A stretch of DNA of 64,000 nt from Actinacidiphila epipremni. Lineage in GTDB: Bacteria; Actinomycetota; Actinomycetes; Streptomycetales; Streptomycetaceae. Under the pieces are notes generated by a model. The model did not search any database. It was not told the DNA's origin and saw nothing but the letters and a program-made list of their open reading frames with translations. Below are positions 42,276 to 50,748 of this stretch, piece by piece. Location of the stretch: the NCBI RefSeq assembly GCF_012034175.1, contig NZ_JAATEJ010000016.1, forward strand, positions 124,001-188,000, given 5' to 3'. Every line of letters starts with the position of its first letter. Positions within the stretch are counted from its first letter, which is position 1. A program made the position numbers and the translations under genes.

Positions 42276-45263
42276 TCACGCCTTGGCGGCCCTCTTGCGT
42301 GCCGCCGTGGTCTTCGCCGCCGCGGACTTGGACGCCGTGGCCGCCGCGGACTTGGACGCCGCGGTGGTCTTACGGGCCGCGGCGCGCTTGCGGGGCGCGG
42401 GCACCGCCGCGTCGCTGATCCGCTCGGCTCCCAGCACGTCCCGCAGGAACTTGCCGGTGTGGCTGGCGGGGACCGCGGCGATCTGCTCGGGGGTGCCCTC
42501 GGCGACGACCAGGCCGCCGGCGCTGCCGCCCTCGGGGCCCATGTCGATGATCCAGTCGGCGGTCTTGATGACGTCCAGGTTGTGCTCGATGACGATCACC
42601 GAGTTGCCCTTGTCGACCAGGCCTGACAGCACCTTGATGAGCTTGCTGATGTCCTCGAAGTGCAGGCCGGTCGTCGGCTCGTCGAGGACGTAGACCGTCC
42701 GGCCGGTGGAGCGCTTCTGCAGCTCGGAGGCCAGCTTGACGCGCTGGGCCTCGCCGCCGGACAGCGTCGGCGCGGACTGGCCGAGCCGGACGTACCCCAG
42801 GCCGACGTCGTCGAGGGTGCGCAGATGGCGGGCGATGGCGGGCACCGCCTCGAAGAAGTCCAGCGCCTCCTCGATGGGCATGTCCAGCACCTCGGCGATG
42901 GACTTGCCCTTGTAGTGGACCTCCAGGGTCTCCCGGTTGTAGCGCGCTCCGTGGCAGACCTCGCACGGCACGTACACGTCCGGCAGGAAGTTCATCTCGA
43001 TCTTGATCGTGCCGTCGCCCGCGCAGTTCTCGCAGCGACCGCCCTTGACGTTGAAGGAGAAGCGGCCCGGCTGGTAGCCGCGGACCTTGGCCTCCATCGT
43101 CTCGGCGAACAGCCGCCGGACGTGGTCGAAGACGCCGGTGTACGTCGCCGGGTTGGACCGCGGGGTGCGGCCGATCGGCGACTGGTCGACATGCACGACC
43201 TTGTCGACCTGGTCGTCCCCGTCGACCCGGGTGTGGCGGCCGGGGACGCTGCGCGCGCCGTTCAGCTCGCGCGCCAGGTGGGTGTAGAGGATGTCGTTGA
43301 CCAGGGTGGACTTGCCGGATCCGGACACGCCGGTGACGGCGGTGAGCACGCCGAGCGGGAAGGACACGTCGATGTCCTGGAGGTTGTGCTCGCGGGCGCC
43401 GTGCACGGTCAGCTGCCGCTTGCGGTCCACCGGGCGGCGGATGTCCGGCACCGGGATACCGCGCTTGCCGGACAGATACTGCCCGGTCAGCGACTCGTCG
43501 TTGGCCAGCAGCTCCTTGAGCGAACCGGAGTGCACGACCTTGCCGCCGTGCTCGCCGGCGCCGGGGCCGATGTCGACGACCCAGTCGGCGGTCTTGATGG
43601 TGTCCTCGTCGTGCTCCACGACGATCAGGGTGTTGCCGAGGTCGCGCAGCCGGACCAGGGTCTCGATGAGCCGGTGGTTGTCGCGCTGGTGCAGGCCGAT
43701 GGACGGCTCGTCCAGCACATAGAGCACGCCGACCAGCCCGGAGCCGATCTGGGTGGCCAGCCGGATGCGCTGGGCCTCGCCGCCGGACAGGGTGCCGGCC
43801 GCGCGGTTGAGCGACAGGTAGTCCAGGCCGACGTCGACCAGGAAGCGCAGCCGCTCGTTGACCTCCTTCAGCACCCGCTCGGCGATCTTGCGGTCCCGCG
43901 CGTCCAGCTTCATCGCGCCCAGGAACTCGGCGCAGTCGCTGATCGACATGGCCGCGACGTCGGCGATCGACTTGTCCTGCACGGTGACGGCCAGCACGAT
44001 CGGCTTGAGCCGGCTGCCCTCGCAGGTCGGGCAGGGCACCTCGCGCATGTAGCCCTCGAAGCGCTCCCGGCTGGAGTCGGACTCGGAGTCCTGGTGGCGG
44101 CGCTTGACGAACGGCACGGCGCCCTCGAAATGCGCGTTGTACACGCGCTCGCGGCCGTAGCGGTTCTTGTACGCGACGCGGACCTCGGACTTGTGGCCGT
44201 ACAGCAGCGCCTTCTTGGCCCGCGCGGGCAGCCCGGCGAACGGGATGTCGGTGCGGAAGCCCAGCTCGGCGGCCAGGCCGTCGACCAGGCGCTCGAAGTA
44301 GCCCTTGGACATGCCGCCGGTCCAGGGCGCGATGGCGCCCTCCTGGAGGGTCTTCTGGTCGTCGGGGACGATCAGCTCCGGGTCGACCTCCATCCGCGAG
44401 CCGATGCCGGTGCAGTCGGGGCAGGCGCCGAAGGGCGAGTTGAAGGAGAAGGAGCGCGGCTCCAGCTCCTCGAAGGACAGGTCGTCGTACGGGCAGTACA
44501 GGTGCTCGGAGAACATCCGCTCGCGCTGCGGGTCGTCCTCGGGCAGGTCCACGAAGTCGAGGATGACCATGCCGCCGGACAGGCCCAGCGCGGTCTCGAC
44601 GGAGTCGGTGAGCCGGCGCTTGGCGGAGTCCTTCACCGTCAGGCGGTCGACGACCACCTCGATGGTGTGCTTCTCCTGCTTCTTCAGCTTCGGCGGGTCG
44701 GTGAGCTGGATCGTGGCGCCGTCCACCCGGGCGCGGCTGTACCCCTTGGTCTGGAGATCGGCGAACAGGTCGACGAACTCGCCCTTGCGCTCGCGCACCA
44801 GCGGCGAGAGCACCTGGAAGCGGCTGCCCTCCTCCAGCTCCAGCACCTTGTCGACGATGGCCTGCGGCGACTGGCGGGAGATGGGGCGCCCGCACTGGGG
44901 GCAGTGCGGCTTGCCGATCCGGGCGAACAGCAGCCGGAGGTAGTCGTAGACCTCGGTGATCGTGCCGACGGTGGAGCGGGGGTTGCGGGAGGTGGACTTC
45001 TGGTCGATCGAGACCGCCGGCGACAGTCCCTCGATGAAGTCCACGTCCGGCTTGTCCATCTGGCCGAGGAACTGCCGCGCGTAGGACGAGAGCGACTCGA
45101 CGTACCGGCGCTGGCCCTCGGCGAAGATCGTGTCGAACGCCAGCGAGGACTTGCCGGAACCGGACAGGCCGGTGAACACGATGAGCGAGTCCCGGGGCAG
45201 CTCCAGCGAGACGTTCCGGAGGTTGTGCTCGCGAGCGCCACGGACGATGAGTCGATCGGCCAC
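42276..45263 (-). CDS. uvrA: Excinuclease ABC subunit A
   Basis: UvrA recognises damage and loads UvrB. The protein has 995 residues from GTG 45263, giving the usual MADRLIVRGA start; GTG 45275 is in frame too. Two ABC modules are visible (GLSGSGKSS and GVSGSGKST, each with LSGGEAQR signatures), plus zinc-binding Cys pairs (CPQCGRP; CENCAGD...CEVCHG). The last 40 or so residues are a Lys/Ala/Thr repeat tail (AASKSAA type), probably DNA-binding and disordered. It is followed by the Rieske lipoprotein gene. Confidence 0.96.
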   Translation of the reverse strand: MADRLIVRGAREHNLRNVSLELPRDSLIVFTGLSGSGKSSLAFDTIFAEGQRRYVESLSSYARQFLGQMDKPDVDFIEGLSPAVSIDQKSTSRNPRSTVGTITEVYDYLRLLFARIGKPHCPQCGRPISRQSPQAIVDKVLELEEGSRFQVLSPLVRERKGEFVDLFADLQTKGYSRARVDGATIQLTDPPKLKKQEKHTIEVVVDRLTVKDSAKRRLTDSVETALGLSGGMVILDFVDLPEDDPQRERMFSEHLYCPYDDLSFEELEPRSFSFNSPFGACPDCTGIGSRMEVDPELIVPDDQKTLQEGAIAPWTGGMSKGYFERLVDGLAAELGFRTDIPFAGLPARAKKALLYGHKSEVRVAYKNRYGRERVYNAHFEGAVPFVKRRHQDSESDSSRERFEGYMREVPCPTCEGSRLKPIVLAVTVQDKSIADVAAMSISDCAEFLGAMKLDARDRKIAERVLKEVNERLRFLVDVGLDYLSLNRAAGTLSGGEAQRIRLATQIGSGLVGVLYVLDEPSIGLHQRDNHRLIETLVRLRDLGNTLIVVEHDEDTIKTADWVVDIGPGAGEHGGKVVHSGSLKELLANDESLTGQYLSGKRGIPVPDIRRPVDRKRQLTVHGAREHNLQDIDVSFPLGVLTAVTGVSGSGKSTLVNDILYTHLARELNGARSVPGRHTRVDGDDQVDKVVHVDQSPIGRTPRSNPATYTGVFDHVRRLFAETMEAKVRGYQPGRFSFNVKGGRCENCAGDGTIKIEMNFLPDVYVPCEVCHGARYNRETLEVHYKGKSIAEVLDMPIEEALDFFEAVPAIARHLRTLDDVGLGYVRLGQSAPTLSGGEAQRVKLASELQKRSTGRTVYVLDEPTTGLHFEDISKLIKVLSGLVDKGNSVIVIEHNLDVIKTADWIIDMGPEGGSAGGLVVAEGTPEQIAAVPASHTGKFLRDVLGAERISDAAVPAPRKRAAARKTTAASKSAAATASKSAAAKTTAARKRAAKA

Positions 45264-45510
45264 GCCAGTGCGCACCTTTCCTAGAAAGCGGGGGGAAGAG
45301 TCGACACCCCCCAGTCAGCCTAAACGGGGTGCACTCGGCTTTTCTTCCTGTCGCGAAAGTTGCGACACACCGACCATATAGCACGCGCATTCGATTTACG
45401 GGATCGCTTCGCCAGGTTCACCCGATCGTGTGGCGGGCATCGCTGTGCGTACCGGCGCCCATGCGCAAGCCTGGGGGCCGTACCCCGCCGCCGACCCCAG
45501 GGAGCGTCCC
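45264..45510. other. Divergent uvrA / mycothiol-enzyme promoter region
   Basis: This 247-bp space is less GC-rich than its surroundings around 45340-45420. A TATATG hexamer on the minus strand (45375-45380) could be a uvrA -10 element. No GAAC-N4-GTTC LexA-type box was found. Confidence 0.4.
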
Positions 45511-46245
45511 GTGACCGTCCAACGACCCGACCCCGAGCGCGATGCGGCCGAGGTGGCGCGGGCCACCGAGGAGCTGCTGGACTCGGCGGCGAAACTGTCC
45601 GCGCAGGAGCTGGCCGGCCCCTCCCTGCTGCCCGGCTGGACCCGCGGGCATGTGCTGTCCCACCTGGCCCGCAACGCCGACGCGCTGGTGAACCTGCTCA
45701 CCTGGGCCAGGACCGGCCAGGAGACCCCGATGTACGCCGACGCCGCCACCCGCGACCGCGACATCGAGGCGGGCGCGGCCCGTACCGGTGAGGAACACCT
45801 GGCCGACCTGCGCGATTCCGCCGGCCGCTTCGCCGCGGCCGTCGCCGACCTGCCGCCCGCCGCGTGGGCCGCGCAGGTCGCGATGCGCTCCGGCCGGGTG
45901 ATCGCGGCGGCCGAGATCCCCTGGCGGCGGCTGACCGAGGTGCGGCTGCACCACGTCGACCTCGACGCCGGCCACGGCACCGCCGACCTGCCGGCCGACT
46001 TCACCGACCGCGAGCTGGCCTGGGTCGTCGACGGCCTGGCCGCCCACGAGGGCATCGCCCCGGTCCGGCTGCGCGACACCGGCTCGGGCGCGGCCTGGGA
46101 CCTCGGCGCGGCCGGTGAGCCCGAGCTGACCGTGGCCGGCCCGGCGCACGCGCTGCTCGCCTGGGTCAGCGGGCGGGGCCCCGGCGACGGGCTCGACGTC
46201 AGCCCCGCAGGACACCCGCTGCCGGCCCTGCCCCCGCTAGGCTGA
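45511..46245 (+). CDS. Mycothiol-dependent maleylpyruvate isomerase-family protein
   Basis: This 244-residue protein of the DinB-like four-helix metal-binding fold is common in mycothiol-producing actinobacteria. Likely metal ligands are in HVLSHLARNADAL and TEVRLHHVDLDAGH, and the family's PGWTRGHVL segment is present. GTG 45511 has GGGAG about 7 bases upstream and was preferred over the open frame from 45430. Reactions in this family include isomerisation and thiol transfer; the substrate here cannot be told. The stop overlaps the -10 element of the next gene. Confidence 0.88.
   Translation: MTVQRPDPERDAAEVARATEELLDSAAKLSAQELAGPSLLPGWTRGHVLSHLARNADALVNLLTWARTGQETPMYADAATRDRDIEAGAARTGEEHLADLRDSAGRFAAAVADLPPAAWAAQVAMRSGRVIAAAEIPWRRLTEVRLHHVDLDAGHGTADLPADFTDRELAWVVDGLAAHEGIAPVRLRDTGSGAAWDLGAAGEPELTVAGPAHALLAWVSGRGPGDGLDVSPAGHPLPALPPLG
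46238..46243 (+). promoter_or_regulatory. Candidate -10 element for the leaderless MBL hydrolase gene
   Basis: TAGGCT overlaps the stop codon of the preceding gene and ends 6 bases before ATG 46250. No Shine-Dalgarno sequence is present. Confidence 0.5.
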
Positions 46246-46249
46246 CGCC

Positions 46250-46906
46250 ATGGCGTACAGCGGACAGGTGACGGTGGGCGGGCCCGCCGACGTGCACGAA
46301 CTCCCCGACCTGATCATCAGCAAGGTCGCGGTCGGCCCGATGGACAACAACGCGTATCTGCTGCGCTGCCGCGCCACCGGCGAGCAGCTGCTGATCGACG
46401 CCGCCGCGGAGCCGGCGACGCTGCTCAGCCTGATCGGCGAGGGCGGGCTGACGGCGGTGGTCACCACGCACCGCCACCCCGACCACTGGCAGGCGCTGCG
46501 CGAGGTCGTCGACGCGACGGGCGCGACGACGTACGCCGGCCGGGAGGACGTCCCGGGCATCCCGGTCGCGACCGAGGTCCCCGTCGACGACGGCGGCACG
46601 ATCCCGGTCGGCGGGATCCGCCTCACCGCGCGCCACCTCGTCGGCCACACCCCCGGCAGCATCGCGCTGGTCTACGACGACCCGCACGGCCACCCGCACC
46701 TGTTCACCGGCGACTGCCTGTTCCCCGGCGGCATCGGCAACACCCACGGGGACGCCGAGGCGTTCACCACCCTGCTCGACGGCGTGAGCAGCAAGCTCTT
46801 CGACGCCCTGCCGGACGAGACCTGGGTCTACCCCGGGCACGGCAACGACACCACCCTCGGCGCCGAGCGCCCGCACCTGGCGGAGTGGCGCGAACGCGGC
46901 TGGTGA
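46250..46906 (+). CDS. Metallo-beta-lactamase-fold hydrolase (glyoxalase II-like)
   Basis: This 218-residue protein has the zinc motif THRHPDHW (H74, H76, D78, H79), then GHTPGSIAL, GDCLFPGG and YPGHGNDT, the pattern of glyoxalase II and related thioester hydrolases. It may act on mycothiol thioesters, given the preceding gene, but this is inferred. It starts 4 bp after its neighbour and may be made both as part of that transcript and from its own leaderless start. It is convergent with the next gene. Confidence 0.9.
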   Translation: MAYSGQVTVGGPADVHELPDLIISKVAVGPMDNNAYLLRCRATGEQLLIDAAAEPATLLSLIGEGGLTAVVTTHRHPDHWQALREVVDATGATTYAGREDVPGIPVATEVPVDDGGTIPVGGIRLTARHLVGHTPGSIALVYDDPHGHPHLFTGDCLFPGGIGNTHGDAEAFTTLLDGVSSKLFDALPDETWVYPGHGNDTTLGAERPHLAEWRERGW

Positions 46907-46933
46907 GCCGGCCCCCGCGGCGGGCCCGGCGCC

Positions 46934-47386
46934 TCAGGGGCGGCGGGTCAGCCGCATGGTCCAGTTCGACAGCCATGTGCTGCCGCCGTCGGTGGAGAAC
47001 GCCTGCTCCCACAGGGCGCTGTCCGCGCTGATCTCCGACCACACGAAGCGGGCCGTCACCGGCTTGCCGTCGTAATGGTCCTCGCCGTGGAAGATGCCGA
47101 TGCCGTCGGTGAAGCGCCCGGTCACCGGCGGGAAGAGCACCCCGGTACGGCTGCTCGACCAGTACAGCGACCACTGCTCGCGCGCCGGGTCGTACAGCCG
47201 CAGCGTCAGCCCCGCGCTCCCCAGCGTCGGGAAGACGACCTCGTCGAAGTGCGCCCCGCCGCCGAAGTGCCGGGAGGCGGTGCTGACGCCGGGGAATTCC
47301 TCCCAGGCGCTGCCGGCGTCCAGGAAGTCGGTACGCCGCCGGTTGGCGACGTCCCAGGTGCCGGTGAAGAAGTCGAAGTCGTTCAT
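46934..47386 (-). CDS. DUF1579-like small protein, function unknown
   Basis: This 150-residue protein starts MNDFDFFTGTWDVANRR, resembling the FxxxGxW opening of lipocalin/nitrobindin-like and DUF1579 proteins. It is rich in beta-type segments with Trp and Phe (REQWSLYWSSSRTGVLFPP). No signal or membrane segment is seen. It is divergent from a WYL-type regulator with a perfect operator-like palindrome between them, so it is probably the regulator's target. A small-ligand-binding role is possible but unproven. Confidence 0.75.
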   Translation of the reverse strand: MNDFDFFTGTWDVANRRRTDFLDAGSAWEEFPGVSTASRHFGGGAHFDEVVFPTLGSAGLTLRLYDPAREQWSLYWSSSRTGVLFPPVTGRFTDGIGIFHGEDHYDGKPVTARFVWSEISADSALWEQAFSTDGGSTWLSNWTMRLTRRP

Positions 47387-47483
47387 GAGCGTTCTCCCGT
47401 GCTGCCCGCGGGCAGCCTGTCGTGGATGTGGCCGGGCGTTCCGGGAGGCCGGAAAGCCGTGGCTGGACGCTATGACGGCTCCA

Positions 47484-47500
47484 CTGACATCCTGTGTCAG
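47484..47500. promoter_or_regulatory. Perfect operator-like palindrome before the WYL regulator
   Basis: CTGACA-TCCTG-TGTCAG: perfect 6-bp arms separated by 5 bases, directly abutting and covering the start of the regulator gene, in the divergent space with the DUF1579-like gene. This position suits autorepression. Confidence 0.65.
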
Positions 47501-48450
47501 TGAAATCCGGCCGGTTGCTGTCGATCCTGCTGCTGCTCCAGACCCGCGGCCGGATGACCGCCGCCGAGCTGGCCGCGGAGCTGGAGGTGTCGCCGCGGAC
47601 GGTCTACCGGGACGTGGAGGCGCTGCACGGCGCCGGGGTGCCGCTGTACGGGGACGCCGGGCACCGCGGCGGCTACCAGCTGCTCGCCGGCTACCGGACC
47701 CGGCTGACCGGGCTGAACGCCGGGGAGGCGGAGGCGCTGTTCCTCGCCGGGATGCCGGGGCCCGCCGCGGAGCTGGGCCTCGGGCCGGCGCTGAGCGCGG
47801 CGCAGCTCAAGCTGCGGGCCGCGCTGCCGGCGGAGCTGCGCGAGCAGGCGGACCGGATGCGGACCCGCTTCCACCTCGACGCGCCCGGCTGGTACGCCGA
47901 CGACGCCGACGTGCCCTTCCTGCCGCAGGTCGCCGACGCGGTGTGGCAGGGCAAGGTGCTGGACGTGCGCTACCGCCGCTGGAAGGAGCCCACCGACGTC
48001 GACCGGCGGCTGGAGCCGTACGGACTGGTGCTGAAGGCGGGCCGCTGGTACGTCGTGGCCGCGCCGGGCCCGCGGACGTACCGCGTGGACCAGATCCTGC
48101 GGCTGGAGGTGCGCGGCGAGCGCTTCGCGGTGCCGGACGGCTTCGACCTCGCCGGGCACTGGCGCGCCTACCAGGCCGGCTTCCACGCCCGGCTGCACCG
48201 GGCGGAGGCCGAGGTGCGGATCTCGCCGCGGGGCGCGGAGCTGCTGGGCGGCGCCGCGGCGCGGGCGCTGGAGGCCACCGGGGTGCCGGAGGCGGGCGGC
48301 TGGCGGCGGGCGGTGCTGCCGGTGGAGTCGCCGGAGCAGGCACATGCCCTCTTCCTGGGCCTGGGGGCCGAGGTGGAGGTCCTGGGGCCGCCGGAGCTGC
48401 GGCGGCGCCTGGCGGAGAGCGTACGGGCACTGGGGGCGCTGTACGGGTGA
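47500..48450 (+). CDS. YafY-type transcriptional regulator with HTH and WYL domains
   Basis: The protein has 316 residues from GTG 47500; GTG 47494 is an in-frame alternative inside the palindrome. The N-terminal DeoR-like HTH (AAELAAELEVSPRTVYRDVEALHGAGVP) is followed by a WYL ligand-binding domain (about 135-215; RRLEPYGLVLKAGRWYVVA) and a C-terminal WCX-type extension. It probably senses a small ligand and controls itself and the divergent DUF1579-like gene. Confidence 0.92.
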   Translation: MKSGRLLSILLLLQTRGRMTAAELAAELEVSPRTVYRDVEALHGAGVPLYGDAGHRGGYQLLAGYRTRLTGLNAGEAEALFLAGMPGPAAELGLGPALSAAQLKLRAALPAELREQADRMRTRFHLDAPGWYADDADVPFLPQVADAVWQGKVLDVRYRRWKEPTDVDRRLEPYGLVLKAGRWYVVAAPGPRTYRVDQILRLEVRGERFAVPDGFDLAGHWRAYQAGFHARLHRAEAEVRISPRGAELLGGAAARALEATGVPEAGGWRRAVLPVESPEQAHALFLGLGAEVEVLGPPELRRRLAESVRALGALYG

Positions 48451-48471
48451 GGTGCCGGAGCGCCGCGGGGT

Positions 48472-49509
48472 TCAGCGGGTGCGGCGGAAGCGCTCGCCGA
48501 TCTCGCCCTGGTCGGTCTCCCACCAGGGGCGGGTCATCTCGGGCACGGCGGCGGGCGCCGGCACGGCGGGGGCGGGGTCTTCCCGGCCGGCGGCGGGCTT
48601 GCGGGCGGCCTGCGCGGCGGGGGCGGCGGAGGCCGCGGTCTCGGACGCGGCGAGGGCGGCCTCGCGGTCGAGGCGGGCGTCGAGCTCGGCGGTTTTGAGG
48701 CGTTCGGCGCGCCACCATTCGAGGAAGACCAGCAGGATGAACGGCAGCCCGACGAGCTCGGCGAGGGTGAGCATGAGGCCGCCGCCGAGCATCTGGTCGC
48801 GGTGCAGGCTCGGGCCCCAGGTGCGCGGGTGGGAGCCGTACCAGTGGCCGGCGACGAGCGTGCCGCTGGTCATCACGACGATGCCGGGGACCGAGTCGAA
48901 CAGGCCGTCGAGGAAGACCAGCGCGGCCCGCACCGGATGGGTGCACCAGCGCGGCAGCAGCTCCTGCCGGCTGAGCATGGGCAGCACGAACAGCGAGCCG
49001 GTCAGCAGCAGTTGCAGATGCATCAGCTGCCGCACCGCCGGGTTGCCGAGTGCGGTGGCGAAGTAGGGCGTGAAGTAAATCGTCAGCTCGGAGGCGAGCA
49101 CCAGCAGCGAGCTGACCAGCGGGTAGGTGAGCGCCCGCACGGCCCGGGAGGAGAAGGCGCGGTGCAGCCGGCCGCGCGGGTCGGCCAGGCCCAGCGGGTC
49201 GCCGAGGGCCAGGCCGAGCGGTGCGAACAGGTCGAGCAGGATGTTCTGCACGGCCGCGGGCCAGAAGAGCACCCGGTCGTAGACGGCCAGCGACGACATC
49301 GTGGCGACGACCAGGGTGCCGAGGCCGAGGACGTAGAAGGCGGCGGTGCGCCACAGCGGCCAGCCGCCGCCGGCCCGCAGCTTGCGGCGCACCCCGTAGG
49401 CGTAGCCGGCGCCGAGCAGCACGACGACGGCGAGCGCGACGCCGTCGAGCTGCCAGGCGTCCAGGTAGCGTGCCCCGGTCAGCTCCGGGAGGGCCTGGGA
49501 GCTCGCCAC
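48472..49509 (-). CDS. CtaG-type cytochrome c oxidase assembly protein
   Basis: This 345-residue integral membrane protein has about seven to nine hydrophobic segments in the first 260 residues and an Ala/Pro-rich cytoplasmic tail of about 85. Conserved features of the caa3_CtaG family include QNILLDLFAPLGLALG, LMHLQLLLTGSLFV and the His/Asp-containing HRDQMLGG. It assists copper or subunit assembly of cytochrome oxidase. It lies downstream of terC on the same strand (114-bp gap) and is convergent with the WYL gene. Confidence 0.87.
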   Translation of the reverse strand: MASSQALPELTGARYLDAWQLDGVALAVVVLLGAGYAYGVRRKLRAGGGWPLWRTAAFYVLGLGTLVVATMSSLAVYDRVLFWPAAVQNILLDLFAPLGLALGDPLGLADPRGRLHRAFSSRAVRALTYPLVSSLLVLASELTIYFTPYFATALGNPAVRQLMHLQLLLTGSLFVLPMLSRQELLPRWCTHPVRAALVFLDGLFDSVPGIVVMTSGTLVAGHWYGSHPRTWGPSLHRDQMLGGGLMLTLAELVGLPFILLVFLEWWRAERLKTAELDARLDREAALAASETAASAAPAAQAARKPAAGREDPAPAVPAPAAVPEMTRPWWETDQGEIGERFRRTR

Positions 49510-49623
49510 ATCCGCGCCTTTCCGCCGCCGTCACTGTCGTACCCGGGCGGGACGGCGCTTTCGCCGCCCGCCACCGGGGCCACGGTAGACCCCGGGCGGC
49601 GGCGGGCGGCGCGCAGGGGGCGG

Positions 49624-50643
49624 TCAGGCCCCTATGTGCTGGTCGGACGAGGCGGACGGCGTGTCGGCGCCCTGGCCGGCGGCCTGCTCGGCGGCGGCGC
49701 GGGCGGTGCGGCGGGAGGCCAGCAGGCTGGTGGCCGTGGTGACGGCGAGGACGGCGACGATGACGCCGAGCGAGACGGGGACGGAGATCTCGGGGACGTG
49801 GACGCCGGTCTCGTGCAGCGCGTGCAGCACCAGCTTCACGCCGATGAAGCCGAGGATCACCGACAGCCCGTAGGACAGGTGGACCAGCTTCTTCAGCAGC
49901 CCGCCGATCAGGAAGTACAGCTGCCGCAGACCCATGAGGGCGAAGGCGTTGGCGGTGAAGACGATGTACGGGTCCTGGGTCAGGCCGAAGATCGCCGGGA
50001 TCGAGTCCAGGGCGAACAGCACGTCGGTGGTGCCGATCGCGAGCATCACGATGAGCATCGGCGTGATGAGGCGCTTGCCGTTCTCGGTGATGACCAGCCG
50101 GGTGCCGTGGTAGCGGTCGGTCGCCGGCACCCGCTTCTCGACCGCCTTCAGCAGCCGGTTCTCCTCGAACTCCTCCTCCTCGGGCTCGCTGCGGGCCTCC
50201 TTGACCAGCTTCCAGGCGGTCCAGATGAGGAAGCCGCCGAAGAGGAAGAAGACCCAGGAGAAGCTGGCGACCAGGGTGGCGCCGGCGGCGATGAAGACCG
50301 CGCGCAGCACCAGGGCGATGAGCACGCCGACCAGCAGGACGCGCTGCTGGTAGTGCGAGGGCACCGCGAATTTGCCCATGATCAGCACGAAGACGAAGAG
50401 GTTGTCGACGCTGAGGGATTTCTCGGTGATGTAGCCGGCGAAGAACTCGCCGGCCGGCTGGCCGCCGGAGAAGAGCAGCAGGCCGAGGCCGAAGAGTCCG
50501 GCGAGCACCACCCAGACGGCGGTCCACAGGCCCGCCTCGCGCAGGGAAACATCGTGCGGTGTCCGGCCGATCAGGAAGTCGGCGCCGATCAGTGCGATCA
50601 GGCCGGCGATGGTCAGCACCCAGAGGGCGAGGGAGACGTCCAC
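49624..50643 (-). CDS. TerC family integral membrane protein
   Basis: This 339-residue membrane protein has about nine hydrophobic segments. The TerC motifs with buried acidic residues are present: EKSLSVDNLFVF and GTTDVLFALDSIPAIF. A charged loop (EARSEPEEEEFEENR) separates the halves. TerC/Alx proteins export Mn2+ or assist metal loading of exported proteins. GTG 50643 has GGAGG about 6 bases upstream. It follows the two TerD-domain genes, forming a Ter stress-response set. Confidence 0.92.
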   Translation of the reverse strand: MDVSLALWVLTIAGLIALIGADFLIGRTPHDVSLREAGLWTAVWVVLAGLFGLGLLLFSGGQPAGEFFAGYITEKSLSVDNLFVFVLIMGKFAVPSHYQQRVLLVGVLIALVLRAVFIAAGATLVASFSWVFFLFGGFLIWTAWKLVKEARSEPEEEEFEENRLLKAVEKRVPATDRYHGTRLVITENGKRLITPMLIVMLAIGTTDVLFALDSIPAIFGLTQDPYIVFTANAFALMGLRQLYFLIGGLLKKLVHLSYGLSVILGFIGVKLVLHALHETGVHVPEISVPVSLGVIVAVLAVTTATSLLASRRTARAAAEQAAGQGADTPSASSDQHIGA

Positions 50644-50748
50644 AGGTCCTCCGACGGGATGGAATGCCGCGCATACGTCGATAGCAGCACGTCAAAGAAC
50701 CGTACACGAATAACCAAGAAAGAGTAAAGCGCTCCTCAAGTGCGCAGG

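Noticed and set aside
42660..45284. A long plus-strand open frame opposite uvrA
   Set aside because: It mirrors conserved uvrA codons and has Val/Gly/Asp-rich repetitive content without motifs.
50644..50748. A manganese (yybP-ykoY) riboswitch before terC
   Set aside because: The 105-bp space is AT-richer than its surroundings, but the paired stems and conserved loops of that riboswitch were not found.
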